A stretch of 64,000 nt of DNA from Lycocorax pyrrhopterus obiensis (GCA_014706295.1 JACSVZ010000037.1:496001-560000); one strand, 5' to 3'. Counted from the stretch's first letter, positions 30,301-41,675 are shown. Numbers and translations: made by a program. The notes: a model not told the origin generated them from the sequence alone.

Positions 30301-33300
30301 AAATTAAATGACAAGAAAAATTTTTAGAGATCAAGGTTTTCTAGAAGAAAACCTAACAAAGAGCAAGACATACAAAAGACATAGGAATCAAAAGTTTTTC
30401 ACTAGAGACCATCAAAACCACGGCTGACAACTCCCTGGCAAAGGCACTATAATGAAGCTTCTGTAGGAAAAGCAAATGGCTTTGAGGAAACCAGGAGCAG
30501 ATTCCCACTCTACTGAGCAGTGAATGAACCCATTCAGTCCCTGCACCCCCTGACTGCTCACATCTGCAGAGGGTTGTTCTCCAACACAAGAAATACTGTT
30601 CAAAGGGGCCAGCCTTCCCAATATTAACTGGATTATACAGTACAGTCTTTGCAAAACACCATTAGGCTTTGGAAGTGGATTTTTATTTCATAGGCATTAA
30701 ATCATAAACTCATAAAAGTCTCTCCTTCTCCCATTTCATTAACACAGACATTCTCTGCCATTCTGGCTCACTAGAGTATCAACAGCTATGAGCCTTGACA
30801 GAGCTACCAGTGTGTGAGACTGAGGCAGAGGTGATGCTCCATTGACCAAATACTTTTAAGGTACAGTCAAATTCTCAAGAGTTAAAGCAAGCAACAGTGA
30901 GGATTTTGAATTTTGCAAGTGACCAAGAAGGAACTGAAAGCAGAAAGTTAATTTCTCCAGCAATTCAGCCACAGCAAAGTAGCTTCTCAGCCAGCACTTA
31001 TGAATCTGGACACATCTCTGGCAAGTTGGATTACAACACTTGAGCACTTCCGGAGAAAAGTCAGTGCTGTTCATCCCTCATAATAATACTAACATGTCCT
31101 GGATCATCTGTAACCACTTCATCTCTGCATACAGCTCATTTACATGCTCTTGGCTTTTTCCAGAAGTGCTCCAGGAAGCATTTCAATACACAGTGCCTCC
31201 CAGGACCAAGTAGTTCTTGACAACTACTTGAAATTACAAATGGAGTACAGATCCTTTGACTTCTCAGTGTACACCTGAACAGGGATGATCTGATGATTAA
31301 AGTCTCTCATGGCCTAAAAATTGCTGGCAGTCTTAATTGAAAAAAACAGAACATACACTTCTGAAACTGCAAATAGAACTGGCACTGCTTTGTGCCCTTA
31401 TTGGCCATTTCTTTGGAGAGGCCAATGAACAACTGTGAGAAAAGAAACATCACCTGAGAAGGAAATGTCTCCTAGACATTTACCTATCCAAGCCACATTT
31501 GAGGAACAATGGCAGAGCAATGGGGGTAAAGAATGGGAATCAGTATGGATTTACAAGATCATGCCCAAGAGACTTTCATTCCATTAGACTGAGAATTTTA
31601 GTCTCCATACTCATCAGTAAAGCAGAAGACATTGTATTTCCATTTGCATAAACCCTTTTGGGATTTATTTCTTGTCATCTTCATAGCTTTAAATGCAAGA
31701 TCAAATTTGACAGTAGAGAAGTTGCAGATGTGACAATTCATAATCTTGTGAGATACAACATTTGCCACCTTGCGTGAAAACGGCTCCAATACATCTCACT
31801 TGTGAGCAACAAAACCAGCCTCTGAAACTGAGTGTAAGATGAAATCCCATCCAGTCTAATTACCAGAGAAGTTTCATATGCTCACAGTCCCAACTAACTT
31901 ATCTTTCTGAAGATTCTAATCTCAAAAATATGGTTATATATCGCCGCCTACCTCCAAAACCCCGCCACTATGTCTGTGTGCGCAGGCGCTGGGAGCACTT
32001 GGTCAGGACACGCCGCACGCCCTCCACCAGAAGCTGAACCCGTGGCACTGCTGCCAACCACCTCCATGGCATGCTGGGCTTGGCCCCAGAATTCCACACC
32101 TTTGCTGGCAGTCTTTTTCTAAACCTGGAATATGGTGACTACACCATCTGATAATCAGAATCTGTTCTAAGTTATTTATTATGATCAATAATTCAAGCTT
32201 TGCATATTATTGTAAAACTGTTAAGAGTGTAAAAAGAGAAAACCAGTCAATTTTCACAAGCCTTATCAAAAGATGACTTGCTAGACATTGCAAGCCTTTT
32301 TCATTTCTTTTTGATTGTCAAAGGCAAAGTGTAAAATTGAAGAGGAGTGCCAAGCAGAAGGTTGTGCACGGTACATGGAGACTGCATAAAATCCACAAAT
32401 TTAGGGTTGAGCACAGAAGCAGGAAAGAAATGAAATCTCAAGAGCAAAGGGAATGGAAACTACCACATGCAGGTAAAACTGCCATTAAAACTGCTACGGA
32501 GAATAAGCCAACTTTGGTGTTCTCACCACAGGTTGACAAGCAGTGCCACTACCAGGGGGATGAGAACTTGCTGAGTGCCATATTTGACTGACTGGACACC
32601 ATGACATAACTGAAAAGAAAATCTAATTCAAATTGAGTCAATGCAAAGACTTAAACACCTTGATGACACACATGAAAACATCCCAAAAGGCAAAACACAC
32701 CAAAGTTCTAACCAATAACTAGCAACACAGAGCATTTCAAAACATCTATGAGACAAGTACAAAGATTCCCAATAATTATTCTCATTTATTCTTTCCTTGT
32801 ACAATACGTAGAGATTTTGTAGATAGGACATAGAGACAGACTACAGTCTGTGTCTGTTTACAGTAATTCCATCCTCAGCTCTCTCTCAAACAGCCCTGTC
32901 TCCTTTTGGCCCCCGTTCCCTGGTTCCTCGGGGCCATTGTTCAGCTCCCAGCTCAACTGCAGCAAAACAGCTCTTAAATGTGCTGGAGAAATGGTGGCAC
33001 TTTAATGCCAGAGCTCAGCATAGCAACCAGCCGCCCTAAATAAATAAATAATGAAGCGTGGTATTCCAAGAGATAATATAAATACACTTTCAGCAAATTG
33101 CTTGGGTCCAAAGGTCAGTCAACTTGTTTGCTCTGACTCCCAGAATGTGTAAATCTCAACATGATGTTTAAACACAAACACAGACAAACATCAAAGTTCA
33201 ATGCTGACATATTTTACACCTCCGAGTTACATGCCAGAATAGCTCTGTACCACACAGAGAAAACTGTAATGCATGTGTAAGGAAGTGACAAAACACTATC

Positions 33301-34506
33301 CTGAACTAAATCCAAATTTTTTTCTTTAAATAGCCTCTCATTCTGTATTTTTCCTCTTCTTTCTTCTCTATTTACTCTCATTCATCCTCTCACACAGAGA
33401 AGTATTTGTGCAGCTGTCTAATTTCACCAGTCCTCCCCTTAATTACCAATAAAGGGGGAGATGAAACTTTCCATCCCAAGACTCATTTCAGGGATGTGTG
33501 TTTCTGTATCCCTGATTGATTCACATATAGGGACATACCTGTACTTACAAAACACGTTTCATGGTAAACCACCAGTTCCTGAGCAAGAGAATGGACCCAC
33601 CAGCTATGCTGGCACTTCTGGGCTGCTGTGCAGACAGACCACTCTCAGCTGCTCGCCTAAAGGAAATGTGCAAATAATCCTACAGCTCCCACTGAAGCTG
33701 TGCTGCTCTTGCTAGGTTCTCATTCATCTTCCATTTGAACAGCTCTGGGCTGCCAAAAAGTGAAATACAAGGGACTTCAGAAAGCACAAGAAATTAATTT
33801 CACGAATGGAAACCCATCAGGGTGAAAGGGAACGCTTTTCCCCACTGTCCCAGAGCCACCTGCCCCTCTCCTCTGGGGTGATACACCTGGATATAATCCT
33901 GATAGATGAGGGCTCTCTGTACATGATCCCCACGACCAGCAGTGCCAGGAAGAAGCCCAGGAAACAGCAATGGAAGTGAGCACTGGCTCCATGCATGAGA
34001 ATTGCTCAGCTCTCCTTCCCTTGCCACAGGAAACCTGGCTGAGGCGAAAACCTCTCCTTTGTCAGCAGAGGGGGATTCACGAGGGGGACCTTTCTCACCA
34101 TTGCATTTTCACGGATGAGATGGGGAAAGGCAGGATGCAGGGATGGAGGAGTGGGCAACTTCTGAAATGTAATTGATGTAATGACTCAGTTCTGCAAAAT
34201 GAGAGCCTCTCTCACCTTTTCCAAGTGATCCCACCAATCCCACCTAGAGGTGAGGGAACAGGGCTCCCTTGGAGAGCAGCAGGTGGGCACTCCCCTCCCC
34301 TCCCTGCTCACCTTCCTGGCTCCTCTCCTGGCGAATTCCCGGGCCAGGTGCCGGCCAATGCCTCGGCCCCCGCCGGTGACCAGCACGTTCTCCTGGGACA
34401 GGTCTCGCAGCTTGGGTGGCAGCACCAGGCACACGGCAGCTTTCACCATCAGATACACCATCTGCACCGGGAACAGCAGCAGGGCGCCCAGCCACTTCCA
34501 GATCAT
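9229..34506 (-). CDS. DHRS3: DHRS3, short-chain dehydrogenase/reductase 3 (retinaldehyde reductase), six coding exons
   Basis: Joining 34506-34312, 13504-13361, 12686-12567, 11845-11607, 10593-10468 and 9313-9229 gives 909 nt, that is 302 residues plus TAG, the same length as mammalian DHRS3 and nearly identical to it by eye. Residues 1-30 are a hydrophobic N-terminal membrane segment. The Rossmann motif TGGGRGIG is at 44-51, NNAA at 122-125, and the catalytic residues are Ser175, Tyr188 and Lys192 (YCTSK). In the known family the enzyme reduces all-trans-retinal to retinol with NADPH at the ER/lipid droplet, partners RDH10, and is induced by retinoic acid. The start at 34506 has A at -3 and matches the mammalian N-terminus. 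An in-frame ATG at 34584 would add 26 residues but has a weak context. The exon 2 donor (GTCTGG) is poor and lies in a CR1 element. Confidence 0.97.
10468..10593 (-). CDS. DHRS3: DHRS3 coding exon 5
   Basis: Completes Arg233, then [11 protein letters not shown] through VLVILK, and two bases of Ser275. The acceptor is TTATTCAG and the donor is GTGAGTA. Confidence 0.95.
11607..11845 (-). CDS. DHRS3: DHRS3 coding exon 4 (catalytic exon)
   Basis: Codons 154-232 plus two bases. It carries catalytic Ser175 (LNSVLALS) and Tyr188/Lys192 (YCTSK). The acceptor is TTCTTCAG and the donor is CAG followed by GTCAGT. Arg233 is split across the intron. Confidence 0.97.
12567..12686 (-). CDS. DHRS3: DHRS3 coding exon 3
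   Basis: 40 codons (114-153) containing the NNAA motif. The acceptor is a run of T followed by GCAG, the donor is GTGAGA, and the phase is 0 on both sides. Confidence 0.96.
12931..13360 (-). mobile_element. CR1 LINE fragment, 5'-truncated, in DHRS3 intron 2
   Basis: The reverse complement reads as the CR1 3' end. It includes CAGCCTGGAGAAAAGGAGGC, then a CAAGTTGCACCAAGGGAGG-type segment, and ends in ATTCTGTG tandem repeats at 12931-12955. It runs in the same sense as DHRS3. Its truncated 5' end touches the last base of exon 2, so the splice donor GT at 13360-13359 lies at the element's edge. Confidence 0.9.
13361..13504 (-). CDS. DHRS3: DHRS3 coding exon 2
   Basis: 48 codons (66-113), beginning [10 protein letters not shown] and ending AVREK. 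The acceptor is CTGCAG at 13510-13505. The reading frame and the next exon force the donor to be AAG followed by GTCTGG at 13360, which is unlike the GTGAGN or GTCAGT donors of the other exons. The donor is the first sequence of a CR1 element. Confidence 0.92.
17566..17582 (-). promoter_or_regulatory. DR5-like retinoic acid response element, with overlapping donor-like site
   Basis: On the minus strand the sequence reads GGGTCA, five bases, AGGTAA: a direct repeat with 5-bp spacing and one mismatch from RGKTCA in the second half-site. It lies in a GC-rich patch of DHRS3 intron 1. The second half-site overlaps GAG followed by GTAAGC, a strong splice-donor match. Function is inferred from the spacing only and from the known retinoic-acid induction of DHRS3. 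Confidence 0.3.
20183..20199 (+). promoter_or_regulatory. DR5-like retinoic acid response element
   Basis: AGGTCA, five bases, GAGTCA: the first half-site is perfect and the second has one mismatch. It sits in a GC-rich part of DHRS3 intron 1. A match of this quality can occur by chance in 20 kb. Confidence 0.25.
26726..26800 (-). mobile_element. CR1 LINE 3' fragment
   Basis: GAATCATGGAATCAGAGTAT followed by a GGTCCAACCCCCTGCTCAAG-type segment is the reverse complement of a diverged CR1 3' end. Confidence 0.65.
29480..29546 (+). mobile_element. CR1 LINE 3' terminal fragment
   Basis: GAGTTGGACTCAATGATCCT, then GTCCCTTCTAACTC, then ATTCTGTGAAATCTGTGAAA is the sense-strand CR1 terminus, heavily 5'-truncated and lying antisense to DHRS3. 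Confidence 0.8.
31941..32047. other. Isolated CpG-dense patch inside DHRS3 intron 1
   Basis: About nine CpG dinucleotides occur in roughly 107 bp, while flanking sequence is AT-rich with almost none. It contains TGCGCAGGCGC at 31979-31989, close to the NRF1 palindrome. Short open frames cross it on both strands, none recognisable. It could be an alternative promoter or first exon, or a remnant of a retrocopy; the sequence alone does not decide. Confidence 0.35.
34312..34506 (-). CDS. DHRS3: DHRS3 coding exon 1
   Basis: Codons 1-65: ATG at 34506, the N-terminal membrane segment and the cofactor-binding glycine motif. The exon ends in AAG followed by donor GTGAGC, phase 0. Confidence 0.96.
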
Positions 34507-35264
34507 CCTCTTCTCCCAGGCAAAGTTCTCTTCCAACCCTCCACAAAACCAAGGCGACAGAGAACGAAAAGCAATAACCTTCATGCACCCCCAGATGGGT
34601 GACAAGTCTTCAACCCCCTTCCAAAACTTGGGGGCAAGAGGTTCTTGGATTGGAAAAATCCTTCTCTCCCCCTAAAAAAAATGAAGGTAGGAGTAAAGTA
34701 GTGCAGAAGACCAAGTCACTCCCCTGTTTCTTGATCGGTGTCCTCTGGGATTGTCACACGCAGGTAAAACGGTTTCCTTGCTTTTTAACTGGAGAGCTTT
34801 TTTTTTAATTAAAAGAGAGAGAAAAAAAAAGGTAAAATTAAAAGTAACCATACATCCCTCCGCTGCAAAGACCCACATAAAAATCCAGGATCCAAAGGAA
34901 AGGTTTTTATATTTGGAAAAATAAAATAAAGCAGCCTATGTCTCCAAATTTCAGCCTGCAGTGCCTTCCAGGCAGCTCATTTCTATTCTTAGACTCAGGA
35001 AATTGCTTAAATAAGACAGAATTGCCAGGACCTTCTTTTTAAGAAAGGCTCTATTCAGGGTGAGGTTTTTGTTTTTGTTTTAGTATCTATAAATATCTAT
35101 AGACGTTCTGTCCTGAGCCGGCTGCAAAGGTTGAGCTGATCACCGCCTCTCTGTGCCCCCTCTCCCGGTTTTTTCACTTGGAGTGTCTGATCACAGAGCA
35201 GGAATTACGCCGTGCACTAGTTCAGCTCTGGCTCTTACTCATTCCTGCCTATTGCCGTCTCTGC
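34507..35264 (-). other. DHRS3: Probable DHRS3 5' leader region
   Basis: This stretch lies between the ATG at 34506 and the predicted transcription start near 35265. It is AT-rich with several upstream ATGs, so part of it may be spliced out. I did not identify a convincing leader intron. Confidence 0.45.
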
Positions 35265-35442
35265 CGCTCAGGGCCGCGGCGCTGGGGAGCTTTTATACCC
35301 CATTAATCCTGATTGACAGTTCAAGTGTCGGGGCGATTTCACTACTGTTCCTGGGAGTGGCTGCTGCTCTGCCCTCCCCCGCCGGCCGCCGCCGCGCCAC
35401 GGACTCGCTGCGGCTCGGCGAGCGCTGCCAGCGCGGCCAGCA
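35265..35442. promoter_or_regulatory. DHRS3: CpG-rich DHRS3 promoter core
   Basis: Dense CpG occurs at 35268-35282 and 35379-35440, the strongest in the window, flanking the TATA box. It directly abuts the upstream minisatellite. Confidence 0.6.
35290..35297 (-). promoter_or_regulatory. DHRS3: TATA box of the predicted DHRS3 promoter
   Basis: TATAAAAG on the minus strand, preceded by GGGG and followed by a GC-rich stretch. Initiation would be expected around 35260-35268. It lies 0.78 kb upstream of the DHRS3 ATG and beside a CpG-rich segment. Confidence 0.6.
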
Positions 35443-35972
35443 GGGCCAGCTGCGGGCACCCTGGGCCAGCTGGAGGCACCCTGTCTAGCTGCGGAGACCC
35501 TAGGCCAGCTGCAGGGACCCTGGGCCAGCTGGAGGCACCCTGTCTAGCTGCGGGCACCCTGGGCTAGCTGCGGAGACCCTGGGCCAGCTGCGGGCACCCT
35601 GGGCCAGCTGGAGGCACCCTGTCTAGCTGCGGGCACCCTGTCCAGCTGCGGAGACCCTAGGCCAGCTGCGGGCACCCTGGTCCAGCTGCGGAGACCCTGG
35701 TCCAGCTGCGGGCACCCTGTCCAGCTGCGGAGACCCTGGGCCAGCTGGAGGCACCCTGGACCAGCCGTGGGCACCCTGTCCACCTGCGGGCACCCTGTCC
35801 AGCTGCGGGCACCCTGAGCCAGCTGCAGGCACCCTGGGCCAGCTGCGGGCACCCTGGGCCAGCTGCAGGGACCCTGGGCATGCTGTGAGCACACTGGGCA
35901 TGCTGCGGGTACGCTGGGTCAGCTGTGGGTACCCTGGGCGACCTGCAGGTACCCTGGGCCACCTGCAGGCAT
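35443..35972. repeat. Minisatellite, 19-20 bp unit, upstream of the DHRS3 promoter
   Basis: About 27 head-to-tail copies of a unit like GGGCCAGCTGCGGGCACCCT. Variants (GTCTAGCTG..., ...GGAGACCCT, ...GGAGGCACCCT) recur in ordered groups, suggesting amplification of multi-unit blocks. I count about 17 exact CAGCTG E-box/PvuII motifs. The unit length is not a multiple of three, so the long repetitive open frames across it are a by-product of stop-free units, not genes. Confidence 0.95.
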
Positions 35973-36275
35973 GGGCGGCAAACTGCGGGCACACTGAGCT
36001 TGCTGTGGGCATGCTGGGCTCATGCCATGCTGGGCTAGCTGCGTGCCACGTTGGGCTCACTGCATGCCACACTGGGCTCATGCCTCACTGGGCTCATGCC
36101 GCACTGGGCTCACTGCATGGCCCATTGGGCTTGCTCCTTGTTGCCCTGGGCTCTCTTCATGGCCCATTGGGCTTGCTCCTTGTTGCCCTGGGCTCTCTTC
36201 ATGCTGCCTTGGGCTCACTGCTTGCCATGCTGGGCTTATCCCACACTAGGCTTGTGCCACGCTGGGCTCTCTGCA
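35973..36275. repeat. Degenerate extension of the minisatellite
   Basis: Looser repeats of CTGGGCTCATGC, CTGGGCTCACTGCATGCC and related words continue the array with diverged 18-24 bp units. An exact 42-bp tandem duplication lies within (36116-36157 and 36158-36199). Confidence 0.85.
36116..36199. repeat. Exact 42-bp tandem duplication
   Basis: Two adjacent identical copies beginning CATGGCCCATTGGGCTTGCT, the second starting at 36158. Their identity inside an otherwise diverged array points to a recent duplication. Confidence 0.95.
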
Positions 36276-39222
36276 GGAACCAAAGTGCTTTGTCACCAAG
36301 CCAGGCAGCCCCTGCCTCCTCCCTCACCTACACGCACCAGAAAGATGCCCTGGTCTGACCTGAGCCCAGGGAAAACCAGGTCCAGAAAGAGTCAGGGCTG
36401 AGGCTGAGTTCAAGGGAGGCACACAAAGCTCTGACAGAGAGCTGCTTGCCCAAGATCAGCTGGCGTGGAGGGTAAAGCTGCTTTCAGCCCTAGATTGGCA
36501 GCTGAACCCAGCCTAGGCTGCTACCATCAACATCTAGACCAGTGTTTTTCCAGACAACATGACACCTCATGGATTTTCCATGCTGGAAGATGCTTGCATT
36601 GCTGAAAACTGGGGATTTAGCAGTGGACAGTGAAAAAGGCAGGCTCTGAATGACAGAGGGAGACTCACCCGTCATCAAAGAGTTGTTTCTTCCAAGACTT
36701 TTTTTGTCCAGTGACAAGGGCATAGTTGGAACCCCCCAAGGTCTCCATAGCACTTCGAACTCTGTTGTAACAGGAGAAAGGGCAAAGTGTATTACAGCAG
36801 ATCCCCCGGCCTGGCTGTTTGCACTCTCAAGCATTAGACAGGTAAGTTATGATTTCAGTTGTACAGATTAAGCTTTTCTGAGATGTGGCAGCCAGGAGAT
36901 GTGGCAGCAATCAGAAATAACCTAAATTGGAAAGCTTTGAGGATGTCAAAAGACCTCAAGGATATCAAACCTCACTGTGTTGTCTTCACAGCTGGGCTGG
37001 AAAGAAATTCGGGTTCATATCTGCAGGTATCATTAGGATTCATCAAAATTAATCCAATCCACACGTTCACTCAGGTCTGGAGCCAGATGCACTATCCTCG
37101 GAAGCCATCTAGAGGTAAACACTGGAATTAAGGGGAAATTGCATTTAAAGACATTCTCAAACTACTTCACGTCTATAGTTGCTAAAACACCACCTCAATG
37201 AAGTTTGAGTCTAAGCATCTGTGAGAGAGAGATGCGAGTTTGGAAGCTGAATCCCCTTAAAAATGAACTCGATTTTCTTCTTTGGAATCAAACAGGTGTT
37301 TTTGAAAACAGGTGTTCAAAGTGGCCATGTGAGAACAATGTTCAGGGGTTTATTTGTTTGTGATAAGCAGGGCAGCCAAGTTTCTGGTGCCCCCCATATT
37401 CAACAGCTACATCACACATAGGTTTTTTAATACAAAATATGAAAAATACCTAAATCCTTGAATTTCAGCTCTGTTAAAAGTTCCACAAAAGTTTTAAGGG
37501 AAAGAAAAAAAGGAAACAAAATTGAGAAGAGAAACTCGCACAATTTTTACCCTTAACTGCCAGGTTACCTCATATGATATAAGCCATATGACTGTCACTG
37601 CATAATCACAAAGTGTCAGGAGAGAGGGTTTTGAAGAGAAGATGAAGCATCCTAACTGGAAGCTGTCTGCACATACTGTCAGAATCAGTGAGTGTTCCCT
37701 AACTCAGCTGCATCTGAAACAACCAGAGAATTTCCATGGCCTGTTGGCAGCGTTTAGCACCTCGCTGTGTTTTTACAGTAATACCTCTAGAAATGCAGCT
37801 CAGGGAGGCACCTGGCATTGCAATTTTCCTCTCAGTCCAACAGCTCTGGAGGGGAGAGAGAAATTACCCAGAGAGCCCAGTGTCTGGTTTAAACAGGAAT
37901 GACTCAGTGTCTGGACTGGGAACAAATATAACAACTTTCTGGTATGGAAATAAGGAGCAGTGTTGAAAATGAAAGGATATGAACTCCATCAAAGTATATT
38001 TGGTTTTTTGATTCCTGAGTTCAGTCTCTTTATGCTTAAAGGACCACAGACACATTTAAAATAGAAAACTCATCAGTATTACACAGTTAACTTGTTTAGA
38101 TTTAAAAGAAAATTAATTATTAATGTAAAACATTTGCAGGTCCTTTAAAGCCAGTCGGAATGGTCTAATCTTGTGAATATTTATTTCATGTATCTATTTC
38201 CAGCTTGAATAATAATCTAAATATGTGTTTGAAGTGATTTTTTAAATTCATTATGACTTTGATCTGTGTACAAAGTTGCTACCAAATTTGGATTGGGATT
38301 TAGAAGACAGTTCTAGATATTTAACATTTTCCTAGCCTGCTCTTCAAATTTCAATAAAGTATTAATTATTTTACTTCTTTATTGCTTTAGATTTTCCTTG
38401 AAGCAGTGGAAACTTGTAGATGCTACATTGTACAAACTTACAAAAGCAAGAAGCAGAAGCAGATTTATAGTAACACTGAAGTTAGTGCATCTTGCATGTA
38501 GTAAATAAAAACTATGTGCAAGTTATTTTAAAGTTCACCTAATTCAACCAAAAAGTCAAATAGTTTTAAATACTACACATCCTATATGTGAGAACATTAG
38601 AACTTTAGAGGTTTGTCCCTTTTAATTGCAGTTCCACTCTGAAAAGTAGGAAAAAAGGAATATTCTGGGATTTCATCTGATTGTTGTACAGTAACCACAG
38701 CACTCTTTCTTGCAAACTCTCACCTTTACAAAACCAACATGAACTTCTATTCACAAAGTCCATCTCTGTTAATGAGAACTCCCTAAACTACACTTTCATG
38801 TAGGGCTGATTATCCAAAGTGTTTTCAATACTCCAGATGCAAATGGACACTCAGCACATACCTTTGTGAGGGTAACAAGGATATGTCACATCACAGCAGT
38901 TCTCTCTAATTATCAGTTCAAAGTTGTCCCAAAGTGAATCCCATCCACGTTTCCACTTAGAAGTCCTAAACCAGTGCCCTGAAACATTCCATAAGCAGGC
39001 CTGTTAATTCTGTGAAATTGCATCAGCTTCAGAATTAATTTTGCATTTTCAACCATTGCACGGTACTCAATCATTTGTTTCCTACACAGACACTCACAAC
39101 AAAGTATTAACTGAAAAAGCAATCCAACACAACAACTGTTTTTAAGCCATTTTCATGGCACTTTTAATTATGTTTTATTCCAGTTTACAAGAGCAAGAAG
39201 GTAGTCAGGCTGTCCAGCACAC

Positions 39223-39320
39223 AGTGGGATTCTTGGGGTGGTCCTGTGCAGGGCCAGGAGTTGGACTTTGATGATCCTTCTGGATGTGTTCCAACTTGGG
39301 ATATTCTATGAGTCTATGTA
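39223..39320 (+). mobile_element. CR1 LINE 3' terminal fragment
   Basis: GGTCCTGTGCAGGGCCAGGA, then GTTGGACTTTGATGATCCTT, then ATATTCTATGAGTCTATG is the sense CR1 terminus. Confidence 0.85.
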
Positions 39321-41627
39321 ATGTATTTCAGCGGTAATTCAAGCCAGTTTTGGCTTCCATTTGTTGGTTTAGATTTCTGTGTTTGTACTTGTGCAGCTTT
39401 TGGACTGTACTTAGTGTAGATTTTCTCATATTCTCAATGAGAGTCATAGAAACCGATCTTTTCTGACTTGCCATGGCTTGAAGGAAAAAACAGCAGTGAA
39501 AAGCACATTTACCTCCAAAACAAGTTGATACACTCTCTATACACATCACTTGTATGACAAAGCTCCATTTTTGCAGAACGGTGTTACCTGGATCTATGAA
39601 GAGGCTCAGGCAATGTCTGAATGCTCACAGTTCATGTTACACCTGTATTTATAGGCAGAACTGGGTTCATAGAGCCTATGCAGCCAAGTTCCTACCAGCC
39701 TTGGAAGGCTGTTTGTGCAAATGAGGTTGCTAAACTGCAAGAACTTTTGAAAGGAAAATGAGCTGGAAATTAAAACCATGCTTGAGGCACGTCTGAAAGC
39801 CATTTGGGCTAACAATTCTCTGTTTTCAACTTAAAAACCCCCACTCAGATATATACAGTGCAAACCTGGGAACACAGAGCAGCAGTTACACAATGGAAAG
39901 TCTGTGTGACTGCGGTGTCAAGTAATACCATTTTTTTACATCAGTGCAGGGTTCTTGATCATAGACAATCAATCATGATCACAGAATAAATCCTCCTTTA
40001 AAAAAGGAAAACCTTTTGCCAAGCTGATCTGTTTTTTGTTAGATGAAGTACTGCTGTCAGATTTGGATAAATCAAGAGCTAAATTTTTGTGCTTCTTGAT
40101 TTCATTCTTCCCTTGTGTTCACATTTTCCATTTGAAATTTGTCCCAGCGGCTCTGTTATTTCACACTGTCCTTCTATATGCTATTAAGTATTAAGAGTCT
40201 GATACTGTTGCCTTCTAAGTGGAGTTTTGCCATGGACTAAGCTCAAAGGAACCTGGTTTCTGGTTAGCTTCCAGCCTGACAGCAGACTCTGTGTCGGGCC
40301 TTCTACAAAAAGCCGCATTTGGATGTCTTAGGGCTTTCCCAGGGCCTTACAACAAAGCAGTGTCATGAGTAAAGATATAAAAATGTCTCACTGAATAATT
40401 CTAAATTCTAGGTGACATCCCTTTCTAGATTCAAGATGTTTAAAAATAACTGTCTTTATAAGCAGAAGTTTCCACAGTGCACTTAGGGGCTCTCTGGAAT
40501 TCAAAGGGATGCAACATCACCAATGTGGTACTTGCTCCACTTGCTGAGTTGTTTTAGTACATGTTAGAGTTTGTCATTTGTCGTAACTGCCCTTGGTTTT
40601 CCTCACCTGTCTCTGATTAGAAGCCAGATCTCTCAACCTCTTAGGCAGCTTCTTCCTACTGGAAGAGAGAACAGTGCAAAAATACCACGTGTGAACAGGA
40701 ACGGAGTGACCGTGTCTGTTAACCTGACTGACTCATCTTACCCTCTCTTCGGTGCCTTTACTCACTTTTAGGCCAGTCAATATTTACCCATTCCTTCTGA
40801 CTAACTCCTCAGTCCTGCCAAAACTTCTAAGACATACAAGGAACTGGGGAAACAGAAGAACTATGTCCTTAAAGCTCTCAAAATTAGAGAAAAGTCCTGA
40901 AATCCTACTAAACCAACGTGACATCAATTTTGACAAAAACTGAACAGCAAGCTAATGCCTGTAACAAGTTTGCACCAGAAACTTGTAAACTAGCATAGGA
41001 AGGAAATCTCAGGATAAAATATTCCCTGAATTCCTTCTAACAATGTCTTTTAAAAAGAATTCCTTACATGCAACTGTAACTTCTTTTCAGAGTGAGTGGT
41101 TCACTAATACGTACTGAGGTGAAATAATTCAGGGCCTCTGACTGTCCAAAGTTTCTTCAAACTTGGCAGTTTTACAAAGAAAGTCAAAAAGAAGAGGAAT
41201 GTTAGGAAGAGAATGGTGGTGTCAAAGGCAAACGGTTTTGGTTGGATGGGTCAGATGCATTAACTGATGTGGGGAAATAAGGTCACACTAAAATCAATAA
41301 ACCTCAACTTAGATACTACTTCTCAGAATATAAAAGTAGCCTTACTTTTTGCTTTAATTTATGTTGTTTTGTTTTGTTTTTTAAAAATCATTCAAGTTAG
41401 TGAACCCCAACAGGTCTGGATGGAGTAGGGTTGGGAGGGGCTCAGTGAAGTGTCCTGCACCTCAGCGATGGAAGAGATCAATTATTCTCCAACTTAGTCA
41501 GTTCATTTGCATCAGAATTGGAAAGATGACTGTGATGACAACGTCCAGGCCTGCTGAATTAAGCTGAGAGCTCCATGTTTTAACTTACATGGATTTCATG
41601 ATCCTCTTATCCTTAACACCTTTTCTT

Positions 41628-41628
<1 letters not shown>

Positions 41629-41675
<47 letters not shown>
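41629..41675. repeat. (CTAT)n microsatellite
   Basis: About 11.75 uninterrupted CTAT units; likely polymorphic in length. Confidence 0.98.

Larger units (their letters stand above)
13505..34311 (-). other. DHRS3: DHRS3 intron 1 (20.8 kb)
   Basis: The intron spans from donor GTGAGC at 34311 to acceptor CTGCAG at 13505. I recognise no coding exon in it. It holds two CR1 fragments (26726-26800 and 29480-29546), a GC-rich patch near 17500-17600 with a donor-like GTAAGC, a GC-rich patch near 20080-20480, and an isolated CpG-dense patch at 31941-32047. The longest unrelated open frame (19873-20505, plus, from its first ATG) shows no family resemblance. Confidence 0.85.

Noticed and set aside
34225..34675. 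Plus-strand open frames opposite DHRS3 exon 1
   Set aside because: Antisense shadows of a GC-rich coding exon.
35217..35325. AGTTCA half-sites near the DHRS3 TATA box as a possible retinoic acid element
   Set aside because: No second half-site at DR1, DR2 or DR5 spacing could be found.
35544..36401. Several repetitive open frames on both strands across the minisatellite
   Set aside because: They arise from stop-free tandem units whose length is not a multiple of three, so all frames stay open; not a protein gene.
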